A DNA stretch of 64,000 bases. Source: Nemertoderma westbladi. Its lineage: Eukaryota; Xenacoelomorpha; Nemertodermatida; Nemertodermatidae. The stretch is from NCBI GenBank assembly GCA_032718475.1, contig JAUCBJ010000579.1, forward strand, positions 40,614 through 104,613. Reading direction: 5' to 3'. The position numbers and the translations under genes are program-made. This document shows positions 33,601-44,100 of the stretch, one piece after another. How positions within the stretch are numbered: position 1 is the stretch's first letter; each line of letters opens with the position of its first letter. The notes below the pieces were generated by a model. The model made no database searches, was not told the origin of the DNA, and was given only the letters and a program-made list of their open reading frames with translations.

Positions 33601-35636
33601 ATTAAGTTAGTGATGGCGTTACACGTGAAGGACTTAGAGATAAGTTAGTGATGGCGTTACACGTGAAGGACTTCGAGATTAAGTTAGTGATGGCGTTACA
33701 CGTGAAAGACTTAGAGATTAAGTTAGTGATGGCGTTACACGTGAAAGACTTAGAGATTAAGTTAGTGATGGCGTTACACGTGAAAGACTTAGAGATTAAG
33801 TTAGTGATGGCGTTACACGTGAAAGACTTAGAGATTAAGTTAGTGATGGCGTTACACGTGAAGGACTTAGAGATTAAGTTAGTGATGGCGTTACACGTGA
33901 AGGACTTCGAGATTAAGTTAGTGATGGCGTTACACGTGAAGGACTTAGAGATTAAGTTAGTGATGGCGTTGCACGTGAAGGACTTCGAGATTAAGTTAGT
34001 GATGGCATTACACGTGAAAGACTTAGAGATTAAGTTAGTGATGGCGTTACACGTGAAGGACTTAGAGATTAAGTTAGTGATGGCGTTACACGTGAAGGGT
34101 TTAGAGATTAAGTTAGTGATGGCGTTACACGTGAAGGACTTCGAGATTAAGTTAGTGATGGCGTTACACGTGAAGGACTTAGATATTAAGTTAGTGATGG
34201 CATTACACGTGAAAGACTTAGAGATTAAGTTAGTGATGGCGTTACACGTGAAGGACTTAGAGATTAAGTTAGTGATGGCGTTACACGTGAAGGACTTCGA
34301 GATTAAGTTAGTGATGGCGTTACACGTGAAGGACTTCGAGATTAAGTTAGTGATGGCGTTACACGTGAAGGACTTCGAGATTAAGTTAGTGATGGCGTTA
34401 CACGTGAAGGACTTCGAGATTAAGTTAGTGATGGCGTTACACTTGAAGGACTTCGAGATTAAGTTAGTGATGGCGTTACACGTGAAGGACTTCGAGATTA
34501 AGTTAGTGATGGCGTTACACGTGAAGGACTTCGAGATTAAGTTAGTGATGGCGTTACACGTGAAGGACTTCGAGATTAAGTTAGTGATGGCGTTACACGT
34601 GAAGGACTTCGAGATTAAGTTAGTGATGGCGTTACACGTGAAGGACTTCGAGATTAAGTTAGTGATGGCGTTACACGTGAAGGACTTCGAGATTAAGTTA
34701 GTGATGGCGTTACACGTGAAGGACTTCGAGATTAAGTTAGTGATGGCGTTACACGTGAAGGACTTCGAGATTAAGTTAGTGATGGCGTTACACGTGAAGG
34801 ACTTCGAGATTAAGTTAGTGATGGCGTTACACGTGAAGGACTTCGAGATTAAGTTAGTGATGGCGTTACACGTGAAGGACTTCGAGATTAAGTTAGTGAT
34901 GGCGTTACACGTGAAGGACTTAGAGATTAAGTTAGTGATGGCGTTACACGTGAAGGACTTCGAGATTAAGTTAGTGATGGCGTTACACGTGAAGGACTTA
35001 GAGATTAAGTTAGTGATGGCGTTACACGTGAAGGACTTCGAGATTAAGCTAGTGATGGCGTTACACGTGAAAGACTTAGAGATTAAGTTAGTGATGGCGT
35101 TACACGTGAAGGACTCCGAGATTAAGTTAGTGATGGCGTTGCACGTGAAGGACTTCGAGATTAAGTTAGTGATGGCGTTACACGTGAAGGACTCCGAGAT
35201 TAAGTTAGTGATGGCGTTGCACGTGAAGGACTTCGAGATTAAGTTAGTGATGGCGTTACACGTGAAGGACTTCGAGATTAAGTTAGTGATGGCGTTACAC
35301 GTGAAGGACTTAGAGATTAAGTTAGTGATGGCGTTACACGTGAAGGACTTCGAGATTAAGTTAGTGATGGCGTTACACGTGAAGGACTTAGAGATTAAGT
35401 TAGTGATGGCGTTACACGTGAAGGACTTCGAGATTAAGCTAGTGATGGCGTTACACGTGAAAGACTTAGAGATTAAGTTAGTGATGGCGTTACACGTGAA
35501 GGACTTCGAGATTAAGTTAGTGATGGCGTTACACGTGAAGGACTTAGAGATTAAGTTAGTGATGGCGTTACACGTGAAGGACTTAGAGATTAAGTTAGTG
35601 ATGGCGTTACACGTGAAGGACTTCGAGATTAAGTTA
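30616..35636. repeat. Minisatellite A6: 39-bp unit, about 129 copies, with a CACGTG E-box in nearly every unit
   Basis: Unit landmarks: GTTAGTGATGGCGTTACACG then TGAAGGACTTAGAGATTAA. Variants are GAAAGACTTAG, GGACTTCGAG (dominant at 34.2-34.9 kb), GGGTTTAG, TTAGATATT and ATAGCG. The 39-bp length keeps one frame open (unit MALHVKDLEIKLV), interrupted where a unit has lost a T (GAGATAAGTTAG) near 30651, 31802, 31955, 32112, 32862 and 33641. The blocks ending at 32869 and 33648 share their tails and their following starts, evidence of a copy event of about 779 bp. There is no initiation context, no codon bias and no flanking splice logic, so I do not call a protein. The array lies in intron b. 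Confidence 0.96.
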
Positions 35637-35893
35637 ACACCAGACTGCCAGATGGTATGCTATCCATACTTTATAATAATTATACTATGATTACTTACTT
35701 CAGTTCACTTCATGTTAATTGACAATGATAGACATGGTTATCGAAATATATGTTGATATTAAGACATTTAATATTATTATTTTATACTATTATTGTACTC
35801 ACCAGCTATAGAGCTAATATTGGATGACACTATATTTCACCATTCTCAGCTCTCCTCCCAGTTTCATTGTAACACCGTTTATGTCTCATTCAG
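35637..35893 (+). other. 3' end of intron b, unique sequence with acceptor
   Basis: AT-rich intron DNA ending in TGTCTCATTCAG (AG at 35892-35893). Nothing else is recognised. Confidence 0.6.
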
Positions 35894-36070
35894 GAAGATT
35901 CCCAACTTGTATCTCCTCATGTATCTCCAGCCCCTATCGATTCAACCTCCTCACCAGTAGTGTCCACCCCCACCGCCAACCCAGCTGACCCTTCTCGTAA
36001 CTTTACTCTCATCCCCATCACCCCATCCACAGCCCAACCTATTCAGTTTCTAGCCTCCGGCACAAACCAA
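35894..36070 (+). CDS. LIN54: LIN54-like exon c: Pro/Ser/Thr-rich linker
   Basis: 59 codons, phase 0 to 0, between acceptor CTCATTCAG and donor CCAA^GTGAGT. The product begins EDSQLVSPHVSPAPIDS, continues SSPVVSTPTANPADPSRN and ends TLIPITPSTAQPIQFLAS-GTNQ. Low-complexity Pro/Ser/Thr content is what family members have between the N-terminus and the CXC domain; there is no domain of its own. The other two frames hit stops early, which fixes the frame and the neighbouring phases. It is separated from exon d by an ordinary 457-bp intron without a minisatellite. Confidence 0.85.
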
Positions 36071-36527
36071 GTGAGTTGAACAAATTATTTAATAATCCAA
36101 AATGGAATTTCATAACGAGTTATTAGCGAAAAGTTAGATTGTCGAATTACCCTACTGTTTGTGTACCAGTATCCATTCAATCAATAGTAGTAACTTACTT
36201 GGGCCCTTATGAATACCAGCAGCTGGTGTTTCTATTGTTGAGTTGATGGCAATTTTCGTGTTATGGGGATATTTTTCGAAATAAATAAAAACACTTTAAT
36301 AATATTTTTCGAAACTGCTTTTTCCACATCCTGGGGTTGAGCTGCGTCGATTGATATAACTTTCATTGACGGACGAGCTATAGCTTCGGAGGAATTAACC
36401 CGATATACATACACACATACATACATACATACATACATAGTGAATACTAATTAAGTAATACTTACTAATAATTACTAATTAAGTATGTTAATTTCAAAGT
36501 TTAAAACTTAATATATTTTCTTTACAG
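36071..36527 (+). other. Intron c (457 bp), no minisatellite
   Basis: Ordinary AT-rich intron with donor GTGAGT and acceptor ATTTTCTTTACAG. It contains a TACA-type microsatellite at 36405-36439. A - strand frame at 36232-36438 (68 codons) translates the microsatellite as MYVCMYVC and is not credible as a gene. Confidence 0.8.
36405..36439. repeat. (ATAC)n microsatellite
   Basis: Short ATAC/TACA tetranucleotide run with a CACA interruption, inside intron c. Confidence 0.95.
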
Positions 36528-36649
36528 ACAAACAATGTAGATTCTGTAGCTGATACCGAGATTACAGATAGAGTTGGTTTACATAGCAACAGTGGAGCCA
36601 CGACGTCAAGGAAACCTTGTAACTGTACCAAGAGTCAGTGTCTCAAGTT
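36528..36649 (+). CDS. LIN54: LIN54-like exon d: first half of CXC motif 1; its 3' end is tandemly duplicated
   Basis: 122 nt (phase 0 in, phase 2 out) from acceptor TTTCTTTACAG to donor AAGTT^GTAAGT. It encodes TNNVDSVADTEITDRVG, then a Ser-rich stretch, and ends with SRKPCNCTKSQCLK plus two bases of Leu. RKPCNCTKSxCLKLYC is the signature start of the LIN54/Tesmin/TSO1 CXC domain. Cys191, Cys193 and Cys198 (numbering of the visible 399 residues) are the first three zinc ligands. The last 43 nt of this exon and the first 13 nt of the intron are copy 1 of the 20-copy array A7. Continuing past the donor reads TTG TAA, an immediate stop. Confidence 0.95.
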
Positions 36650-37726
36650 GTAAGTATGTACCCAAGGAAACCTTGTAACTGTACCAAGAGTCAGTGTCTC
36701 AAGTTGTAAGTATGTACCCAAGGAAACCTTGTAACTGTACCAAGAGTCAGTGTCTCAAGTTGTAAGTATGTACCCAAGGAAACCTTGTAACTGTACCAAG
36801 AGTCAGTGTCTCAAGTTGTAAGTATGTACCCAAGGAAACCTTGTAACTGTACCAAGAGTCAGTGTCTCAAGTTGTAAGTATGTACGCAAGGAAACCTTGT
36901 AACTGTACCAAGAGTCAGTGTCTCAAGTTGTAAGTATGTAGCCAAGGAAACCTTGTAACTGTACCAAGAGTCAGTGTCTCAAGTTGTAAGTATGTACCCA
37001 AGGAAACCTTGTAACTGTACCAAGAGTCAGTGTCTCAAGTTGTAAGTATGTAGCCAAGGAAACCTTGTAACTGTACCAAGAGTCAGTGTCTCAAGTTGTA
37101 AGTATGTACCCAAGGAAACCTTGTAACTGTACCAAGAGTCAGTGTCTCAAGTTGTAAGTATGTACCCAAGGAAACCTTGTAACTGTACCAAGAGTCAGTG
37201 TCTCAAGTTGTAAGTATGTACCCAAGGAAACCTTGTAACTGTACCAAGAGTCAGTGTCTCAAGTTGTAAGTATGTAGCCAAGGAAACCTTGTAACTGTAC
37301 CAAGAGTCAGTGTCTCAAGTTGTAAGTATGTACCCAAGGAAACCTTGTAACTGTACCAAGAGTCAGTGTCTCAAGTTGTAAGTATGTACCCAAGGAAACC
37401 TTGTAACTGTACCAAGAGTCAGTGTCTCAAGTTGTAAGTATGTAGCCAAGGAAACCTTGTAACTGTACCAAGAGTCAGTGTCTCAAGTTGTAAGTATGTA
37501 CCCAAGGAAACCTTGTAACTGTACCAAGAGTCAGTGTCTCAAGTTGTAAGTATGTAGCCAAGGAAACCTTGTAACTGTACCAAGAGTCAGTGTCTCAAGT
37601 TGTAAGTATGTACCCAAGGAAACCTTGTAACTGTACCAAGAGTCAGTGTCTCAAGTTGTAAGTATGTACCCAAGGAAACCTTGTAACTGTACCAAGAGTC
37701 AGTGTCTCAAGTTGTAAGTATGTACC
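36607..37726 (+). repeat. Minisatellite A7: 56-bp unit, 20 copies, CXC-exon end plus 5' splice site
   Basis: Copies start at 36607 and every 56 bp thereafter, the last at 37671. Each holds 43 nt of exon d (encoding RKPCNCTKSQCLKL) and 13 nt of intron, GTAAGTATGTACC, so 20 perfect donors AAGTT^GTAAGT stand in a row with no acceptor between them. The copies are otherwise identical by eye. Only the unit's base 55 (C or G), and once base 56 (G in copy 5), varies. The order C C C C x G C G C C C G C C G C G C C C repeats GCGCCC at copies 6-11 and 15-20, pointing to a 9-unit (504-bp) copy event. Since 56 is not a multiple of 3, the array cannot encode a repeated domain. Confidence 0.98.
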
Positions 37727-37892
37727 CTGAATCTGGTAGAAGTAATAGTTGTACCAGGATAATAATTTAATATTATTGGGATTTTAAACATCATTAATAT
37801 ATTTATAAAAACTGGTTGGGAACGTCATTGGCCAATCAGCTACATTCAGCGTTCACTAAACCACTATATGGTCAATGTTTTTGTTTTATTCA

Positions 37893-38018
37893 TAAGGGGG
37901 CGTTCATAAAGTATGTCACGCACTAGGCGAGGAGGGGGGGTTAGAGCTTGCGTGACATTTTGTGACAGAGGGGGGGGGGGGGGGGGGGGGTCGACTTTTG
38001 TGACGGTCACGGCGATGT
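37893..38018. mobile_element. Possible remnant of a dispersed GTCACG-rich repeat
   Basis: GGGGGCGTTCATAAAGTATG followed by TCACGC, a G-rich stretch, TTGCGTGACATTTTGTGACA, a long G run, and TTTTGTGACGGTCACG. I recall similar 'CGTTCATAAA-TACGTCACGC ... TGTGACAAAGGGGG' strings as high-copy dispersed sequences in several invertebrate genomes, but cannot name the family. No coding capacity and no clear terminal repeats are seen. Confidence 0.3.
37970..37990. repeat. Poly-G tract (21 nt)
   Basis: Uninterrupted G run on + within intron d, inside the dispersed-repeat-like segment; length is uncertain in any assembly. Confidence 0.95.
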
Positions 38019-38064
38019 TCTACGCTTTAATGTTAGATTTATATTTATATTTTATAGTTTTATA

Positions 38065-38093
38065 TTTTTTTTCTCATTAAATGAGAAAAAAAT
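38065..38093. repeat. Small AT-rich inverted repeat
   Basis: The arms TTTTTTCTCATT and AATGAGAAAAAA are separated by one A, giving a near-perfect hairpin of about 14 bp per arm. No association with a gene end; function unknown. Confidence 0.7.
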
Positions 38094-38193
38094 ATCAGGG
38101 CGTACACAAACCAAATACTTAAAAAGAGCATCACAATGAAGTCGAGAGAACAACCAATTAGTATCCAATCTACATCATTTTAAGGAAACAATC

Positions 38194-41100
38194 CAGTACC
38201 CACACCCAATACAGTACTTTATTTCCCCAGTACCTGTACACCCAATACTGTACTTTATTTCCCCAGTACCCATACCCAATACAGTACTTTATTTCCCCAG
38301 TACCTGTACACCCAATACTGTACTTTATTTCCCCAGTACCCATACCCAATACAGTACTTTATTTCCCCAGTACCTTTACCCAATACACTACTTTATTTCC
38401 CCACTACCCATACCCAATATAGTACTTTATTTCCCCAGTACCCATACCCAATACAGTACTTTATTTCCCCAGTACCTGTACACCCAATACTGTACTTTAT
38501 TTCCCCAGTACCCATACCCAATACAGTACTTTATTTCCCCACTACCCATACCCAATACAGTACTTTATTTCCCCAGTACCTTTACCCAATACACTACTTT
38601 ATTTCCCCAGTACCTGTACACCCAATACTGTACTTTATTTCCCCAGTACCTGTACACCCAATACTGTACTTTATTTCCCCAGTACCCATACCCAATACAG
38701 TACTTTATTTCCCCAGTACCTGTACACCCAATACTGTACTTTATTTCCCCAGTACCTGTACACCCAATACTGTACTTTATTTCCCCAGTACCCATACCCA
38801 ATACAGTACTTTATTTCCCCAGTACCTGTACACCCAATACTGTACTTTATTTCCCCAGTACCCATACCCAATACAGTACTTTATTTCCCCAGTACCTTTA
38901 CCCAATACACTACTTTATTTCCCCACTACCCATACCCAATATAGTACTTTATTTCCCCAGTACCCATACCCAATACAGTACTTTATTTCCCCAGTACCCA
39001 TACCCAATACAGTACTTTATTTCCCCAGTACCTGTACACCCAATACTGTACTTTATTTCCCCAGTACCCATACCCAATACAGTACTTTATTTCCCCACTA
39101 CCCATACCCAATACAGTACTTTATTTCCCCAGTACCTTTACCCAATACACTACTTTATTTCCCCACTACCCATACCCAATATAGTACTTTATTTCCCCAG
39201 TACATGTATCCAATACAGTACTTTATTTCCCCAGTACCTGTACCACATACAGTAGATTCTTTCCCAGTACTTGTACCCAATACACTACTTTATTTCCCCA
39301 GTAGATTTATCCAATACATTACTTTATTTCCCCAGTACCCATACCCAATACAGTAGTTTCTTTCCCAGTACTTGTACCCAATACACTACTTTATTTCCCC
39401 AGTAGATTTATCCAATACATTACTTTATTTCCCCAGTACCCATACCCAATACAGTAGTTTCTTTCCCAGTACTTGTACCCAATACACTACTTTATTTCCC
39501 CAGTAGATTTATCCAATACATTACTTTATTTCCCCAGTATCTGTACACCCAATACTGTACTTTATTTCCCCAGTACCTGTACACCCAATACTGTACTTTA
39601 TTTCCCCAGTACCTGTACACCCAATACTGTACTTTATTTCCCCAGTACCTGTACACCCAATACAGTACTTTGTTTCCCCAGTACCTGTACACCCAATACT
39701 GTACTTTATTTCCCCAGTATCTGTACACCCAATACAGTACTTTATTTCCCCAGTACCTGTACACCCAATACTGTACTTTATTTCCTCAGTACCTGTACAC
39801 CCAATACTGTACTTTATTTCCCCAGTATCTGTACACCCAATACTGTACTTTATTTCCCCAGTACCTGTACACCCAATACAGTACTTTATTTCCCCAGTAT
39901 CTGTACACCCAATACTGTACTTTATTTCCCCAGTACCCATACCCAATACAGTACTTTATTTCCCCAGTACCCATACCCAATACAGTACTTTATTTCCCCA
40001 GTACCTGTACACCCAATACTGTACTTTATTTCCCCAGTACCCATACCCAATACAGTACTTTATTTCCCCACTACCCATACCCAATACAGTACTTTATTTC
40101 CCCAGTACCTTTACCCAATACACTACTTTATTTCCCCACTACCCATACCCAATATAGTACTTTATTTCCCCAGTACATGTATCCAATACAGTACTTTATT
40201 TCCCCAGTACCTGTACCACATACAGTAGATTCTTTCCCAGTACTTGTACCCAATACACTACTTTATTTCCTCAGTAGATTTATCCAATACATTACTTTAT
40301 TTCCCCAGTACCCATACCCAATACAGTAGTTTCTTTCCCAGTACTTGTACCCAATACACTACTTTATTTCCCCAGTAGATTTATCCAATACATTACTTTA
40401 TTTCCCCAGTACCCATACCCAATACAGTACTTTGTTTCCCCAGTACCTGTACACCCAATACTGTACTTTATTTCCCCAGTATCTGTACACCCAATACAGT
40501 ACTTTATTTCCCCAGTACCTGTACACCCAATACTGTACTTTATTTCCCCAGTACCTGTACCCAATAAAGTACTTTATTTCCCCAGTACATGTACCCAATA
40601 CAGTACTTTATTTCCCCAGTACCTTTACCCAATACAGTACTTTATTTCCCCAGTATCTGTACCCAATACAGTACTTTATTTCCCCAATACCGGTACCCAA
40701 TACAGTACTTTATTTCCCCAGTACATGTACCCAATACAGTACTTTATTTCCCCAATACCGGTACCCAATACAGTACTTTATTTCCCCAGTACATGTACCC
40801 AATACAGTACTTTATTTCCCCAGTACCTGTACACCCAATACTGTACTTTATTTCCCCAGTACCTGTATACTGTACCCAATACTGTACTTTATTTCCCCAG
40901 TACCTGTACACCCAATACTGTACTTTATTTCCCCAGTATCTGTACACCCAATACTGTACTTTATTTCCCCAGTATCTGTACACCCAATACTGTACTTTAT
41001 TTCCCCAGTACCTTTACCCAATACAGTACTTTATTTCCCCAATACCGGTACCCAATACAGTACTTTATTTCCCCAGTACATGTACACCCAATACTGTACT

Positions 41101-44100
41101 TTATTTCCCCAGTACCTGTACACCCAATACTGTACTTTATTTCCCCAGTACCTGTACACCCAATACTGTACATTATTTCCCCAGTACCTGTACACCCAAT
41201 ACTGTACTTTATTTCCCCAGTACATGTACACCCAATACTGTACTTTATTTCCCCAGTACATGTACACCCAATACTGTACTTTATTTCCCCAGTACCTGTA
41301 CACCCAATACTGTACTTTATTTCCCCAGTACCTGTACACCCAATACTGTACTTTATTTCCCCAGTACCTGTACACCCAATACTGTACTTTATTTCCCCAG
41401 TACATGTACCCAATACAGTACTCTATTTCCCCAATACCGGTACCCAATACAGTACTTTATTTCCCCAGTACATGTACCCAATACAGTACTTTATTTCCCC
41501 GGAGCTGTATACTGTACCCAATACTGTACTTTATTTCCCCAATACCGGTACCCAATACAGTACTTTATTTCCCCAATACCGGTACCCAATACAGTACTTT
41601 ATTTCCCCAGTATCTGTACACCCAATACTGTACTTTATTTCCCCAGTACCTGTACACCCAATACTGTACTTTATTTCCCCAATACCGGTACCCAATACAG
41701 TACTTTATTTCCCCAATACCGGTACCCAATACAGTACTTTTTTCCACAGTATCTGTACCCAATACAGTACTTTATTTCCCCAGTACCTGTACACCCAATA
41801 CTGTACTTTATTTCCCCAGTACCTGTACACCCAATACAGTACTTTATTTCCCCAGTACCTGTACACCCAATACTGTACTTTATTTCCCCAGTACCTGTAC
41901 ACCCAATACTGTACTTTATTTCCCCAATACCGGTACCCAATACAGTACTTTATTTCCCCAATACCGGTACCCAATACAGTACTTTATTTCCCCAGTACCT
42001 GTACACCCAATACTGTACTTTATTTCCCCAGTACCTGTACACCCAATACTGTACTTTATTTCCCCAGTACCTGTACACCCAATACTGTACTTTATTTCCC
42101 CAATACCGGTACCCAATACAGTACTTTATTTCCCCAGTACCTGTACACCCAATACTGTACTTTATTTCCCCAGTACCTGTACACCCAATACAGTACTTTA
42201 TTTCCCCAGTACCTGTACACCCAATACTGTACTTTATTTCCCCAATACCGGTACCCAATACAGTACTTTATTTCCCCAGTATCTGTACACCCAATACTGT
42301 ACTTTATTTCCCCAGTACCTGTACACCCAATACTGTACTTTATTTCCCCAATACCGGTACCCAATACAGTACTTTATTTCCCCAGTTCCTGTACACCCAA
42401 TACTGTACTTTATTTCCCCAGTACCTGTACACCCAATACAGTAATTTATTTCCCCAGTACCTGTACACCCAATACTGTACTTTATTTCCCCAGTACCTGT
42501 ACACCCAATACTGTACTTTATTTCCCCAATACCGGTACCCAATACAGTACTTTATTTCGCCAGTACCTGTACACCCAATACTGTACTTTATTTCCCCAGT
42601 ACCTGTACACCCAATACTGTACTTTATTTCCCCAATACCGGTACCCAATACAGTACTTTATTTCCCCAATACCGGTACCCAATACAGTACTTTATTTCCC
42701 CAGTACCTGTACACCCAATACTGTACTTTATTTCCCCAGTACCTGTACGTACACCCAATACTGTACTTTATTTCCCCAGTACCTGTACACCCAATACTGT
42801 ACTTTATTTCCCCAGTACCTGTACACCCAATACTGTACTTTATTTCCCCAATACCGGTACCCAATACAGTACTTTATTTCCCCAGTACCTGTACACCCAA
42901 TACTGTACTTTATTTCCCCAGTACCTGTACACCCAATACAGTACTTTATTTCCCCAGTACCTGCACACCCAATACTGTACTTTATTTCCCCAGTACCTGT
43001 ACACCCAATACTGTACTTTATTTCCCCAATACCGGTACCCAATACAGTACTTTATTTCCCCAGTACCTGTACACCCAATACTGTACTTTATTTCCCCAGT
43101 ACCTGTACACCCAATACAGTACTTTATTTCCCCAGTACCTGTACACCCAATACTGTACTTTATTTCCCCAATACCGGTACCCAATACAGTACTTTATTTC
43201 CCCAGTACCTGTACACCCAATACTGTACTTTATTTCCCCAGTACCTGTACACCCAATACTGTACTTTATTTCCCCAATACCGGTACCCAATACAGTACTT
43301 TATTTCCCCAGTACCTGTACACCCAATACTGTACTTTATTTCCCCAGTACCTGTACACCCAATACTGTACTTTATTTCCCCAATACCGGTACCCAATACA
43401 GTACTTTATTTCCCCAGTACCTGTACACCCAATACTGTACTTTATTTCCCCAGTACCTGTACACCCAATACTGTACTTTATTTCCCCAATACCGGTACCC
43501 AATACTGTACTTTATTTCCCCAGTACCTGTACACCCAATACTGTACTTTATTTCCCCAGTACCTGTACACCCAATACAGTACTTTATTTCCCCAATACCG
43601 GTACCCAATACAGTACTTTATTTCCCCAGTACCTGTACACCCAATACTGTACTTTATTTCCCCAGTACCTGTACACCCAATACTGTACTTTATTTCCCCA
43701 GTACCTGTATACTGTACCCAATACTGTACTTTATTTCCCCAGTACCTGTACACCCAATACTGTACTTTATTTCCCCAGTACCTGTACACCCAATACTGTA
43801 CTTTATTTCCCCAGTACCTGTACACCCAATACTGTACTTTATTTCCCCAGTACCTGTACACCCAATACAGTACTTTATTTCCCCAGTACCTGTACACCCA
43901 ATACTGTACTTTATTTCCCCAGTACCTGTACACCCAATACTGTACTTTATTTCCCCAATACCGGTACCCAATACAGTACTTTATTTCCCCAGTACCTGTA
44001 CACCCAATACTGTACTTTATTTCCCCAGTACCTGTACACCCAATACTGTACTTTATTTCCCCAATACCGGTACCCAATACAGTACTTTATTTCCCCAATA

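Larger units (their letters stand above)
37727..38193 (+). other. Unique intron strip between A7 and A8
   Basis: AT-rich intron d sequence with a possible dispersed-repeat remnant (37893-38018), a 21-nt G run (37970-37990) and a small inverted repeat near 38065-38093, all listed separately. Confidence 0.6.

Noticed and set aside
30658-35690. In-frame 13-residue repeat protein (MALHVKDLEIKLV)n in A6
   Set aside because: The unit length of 39 bp is divisible by 3, so the frame is open by default. One-base deletions break it repeatedly without compensation, and synonymous sites are not more variable than non-synonymous ones as far as I can see.
36232-36438. 68-codon - strand frame (MYVCMYVC...)
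   Set aside because: Its start is the ATAC microsatellite, and it lies antisense in a short intron of a real gene.
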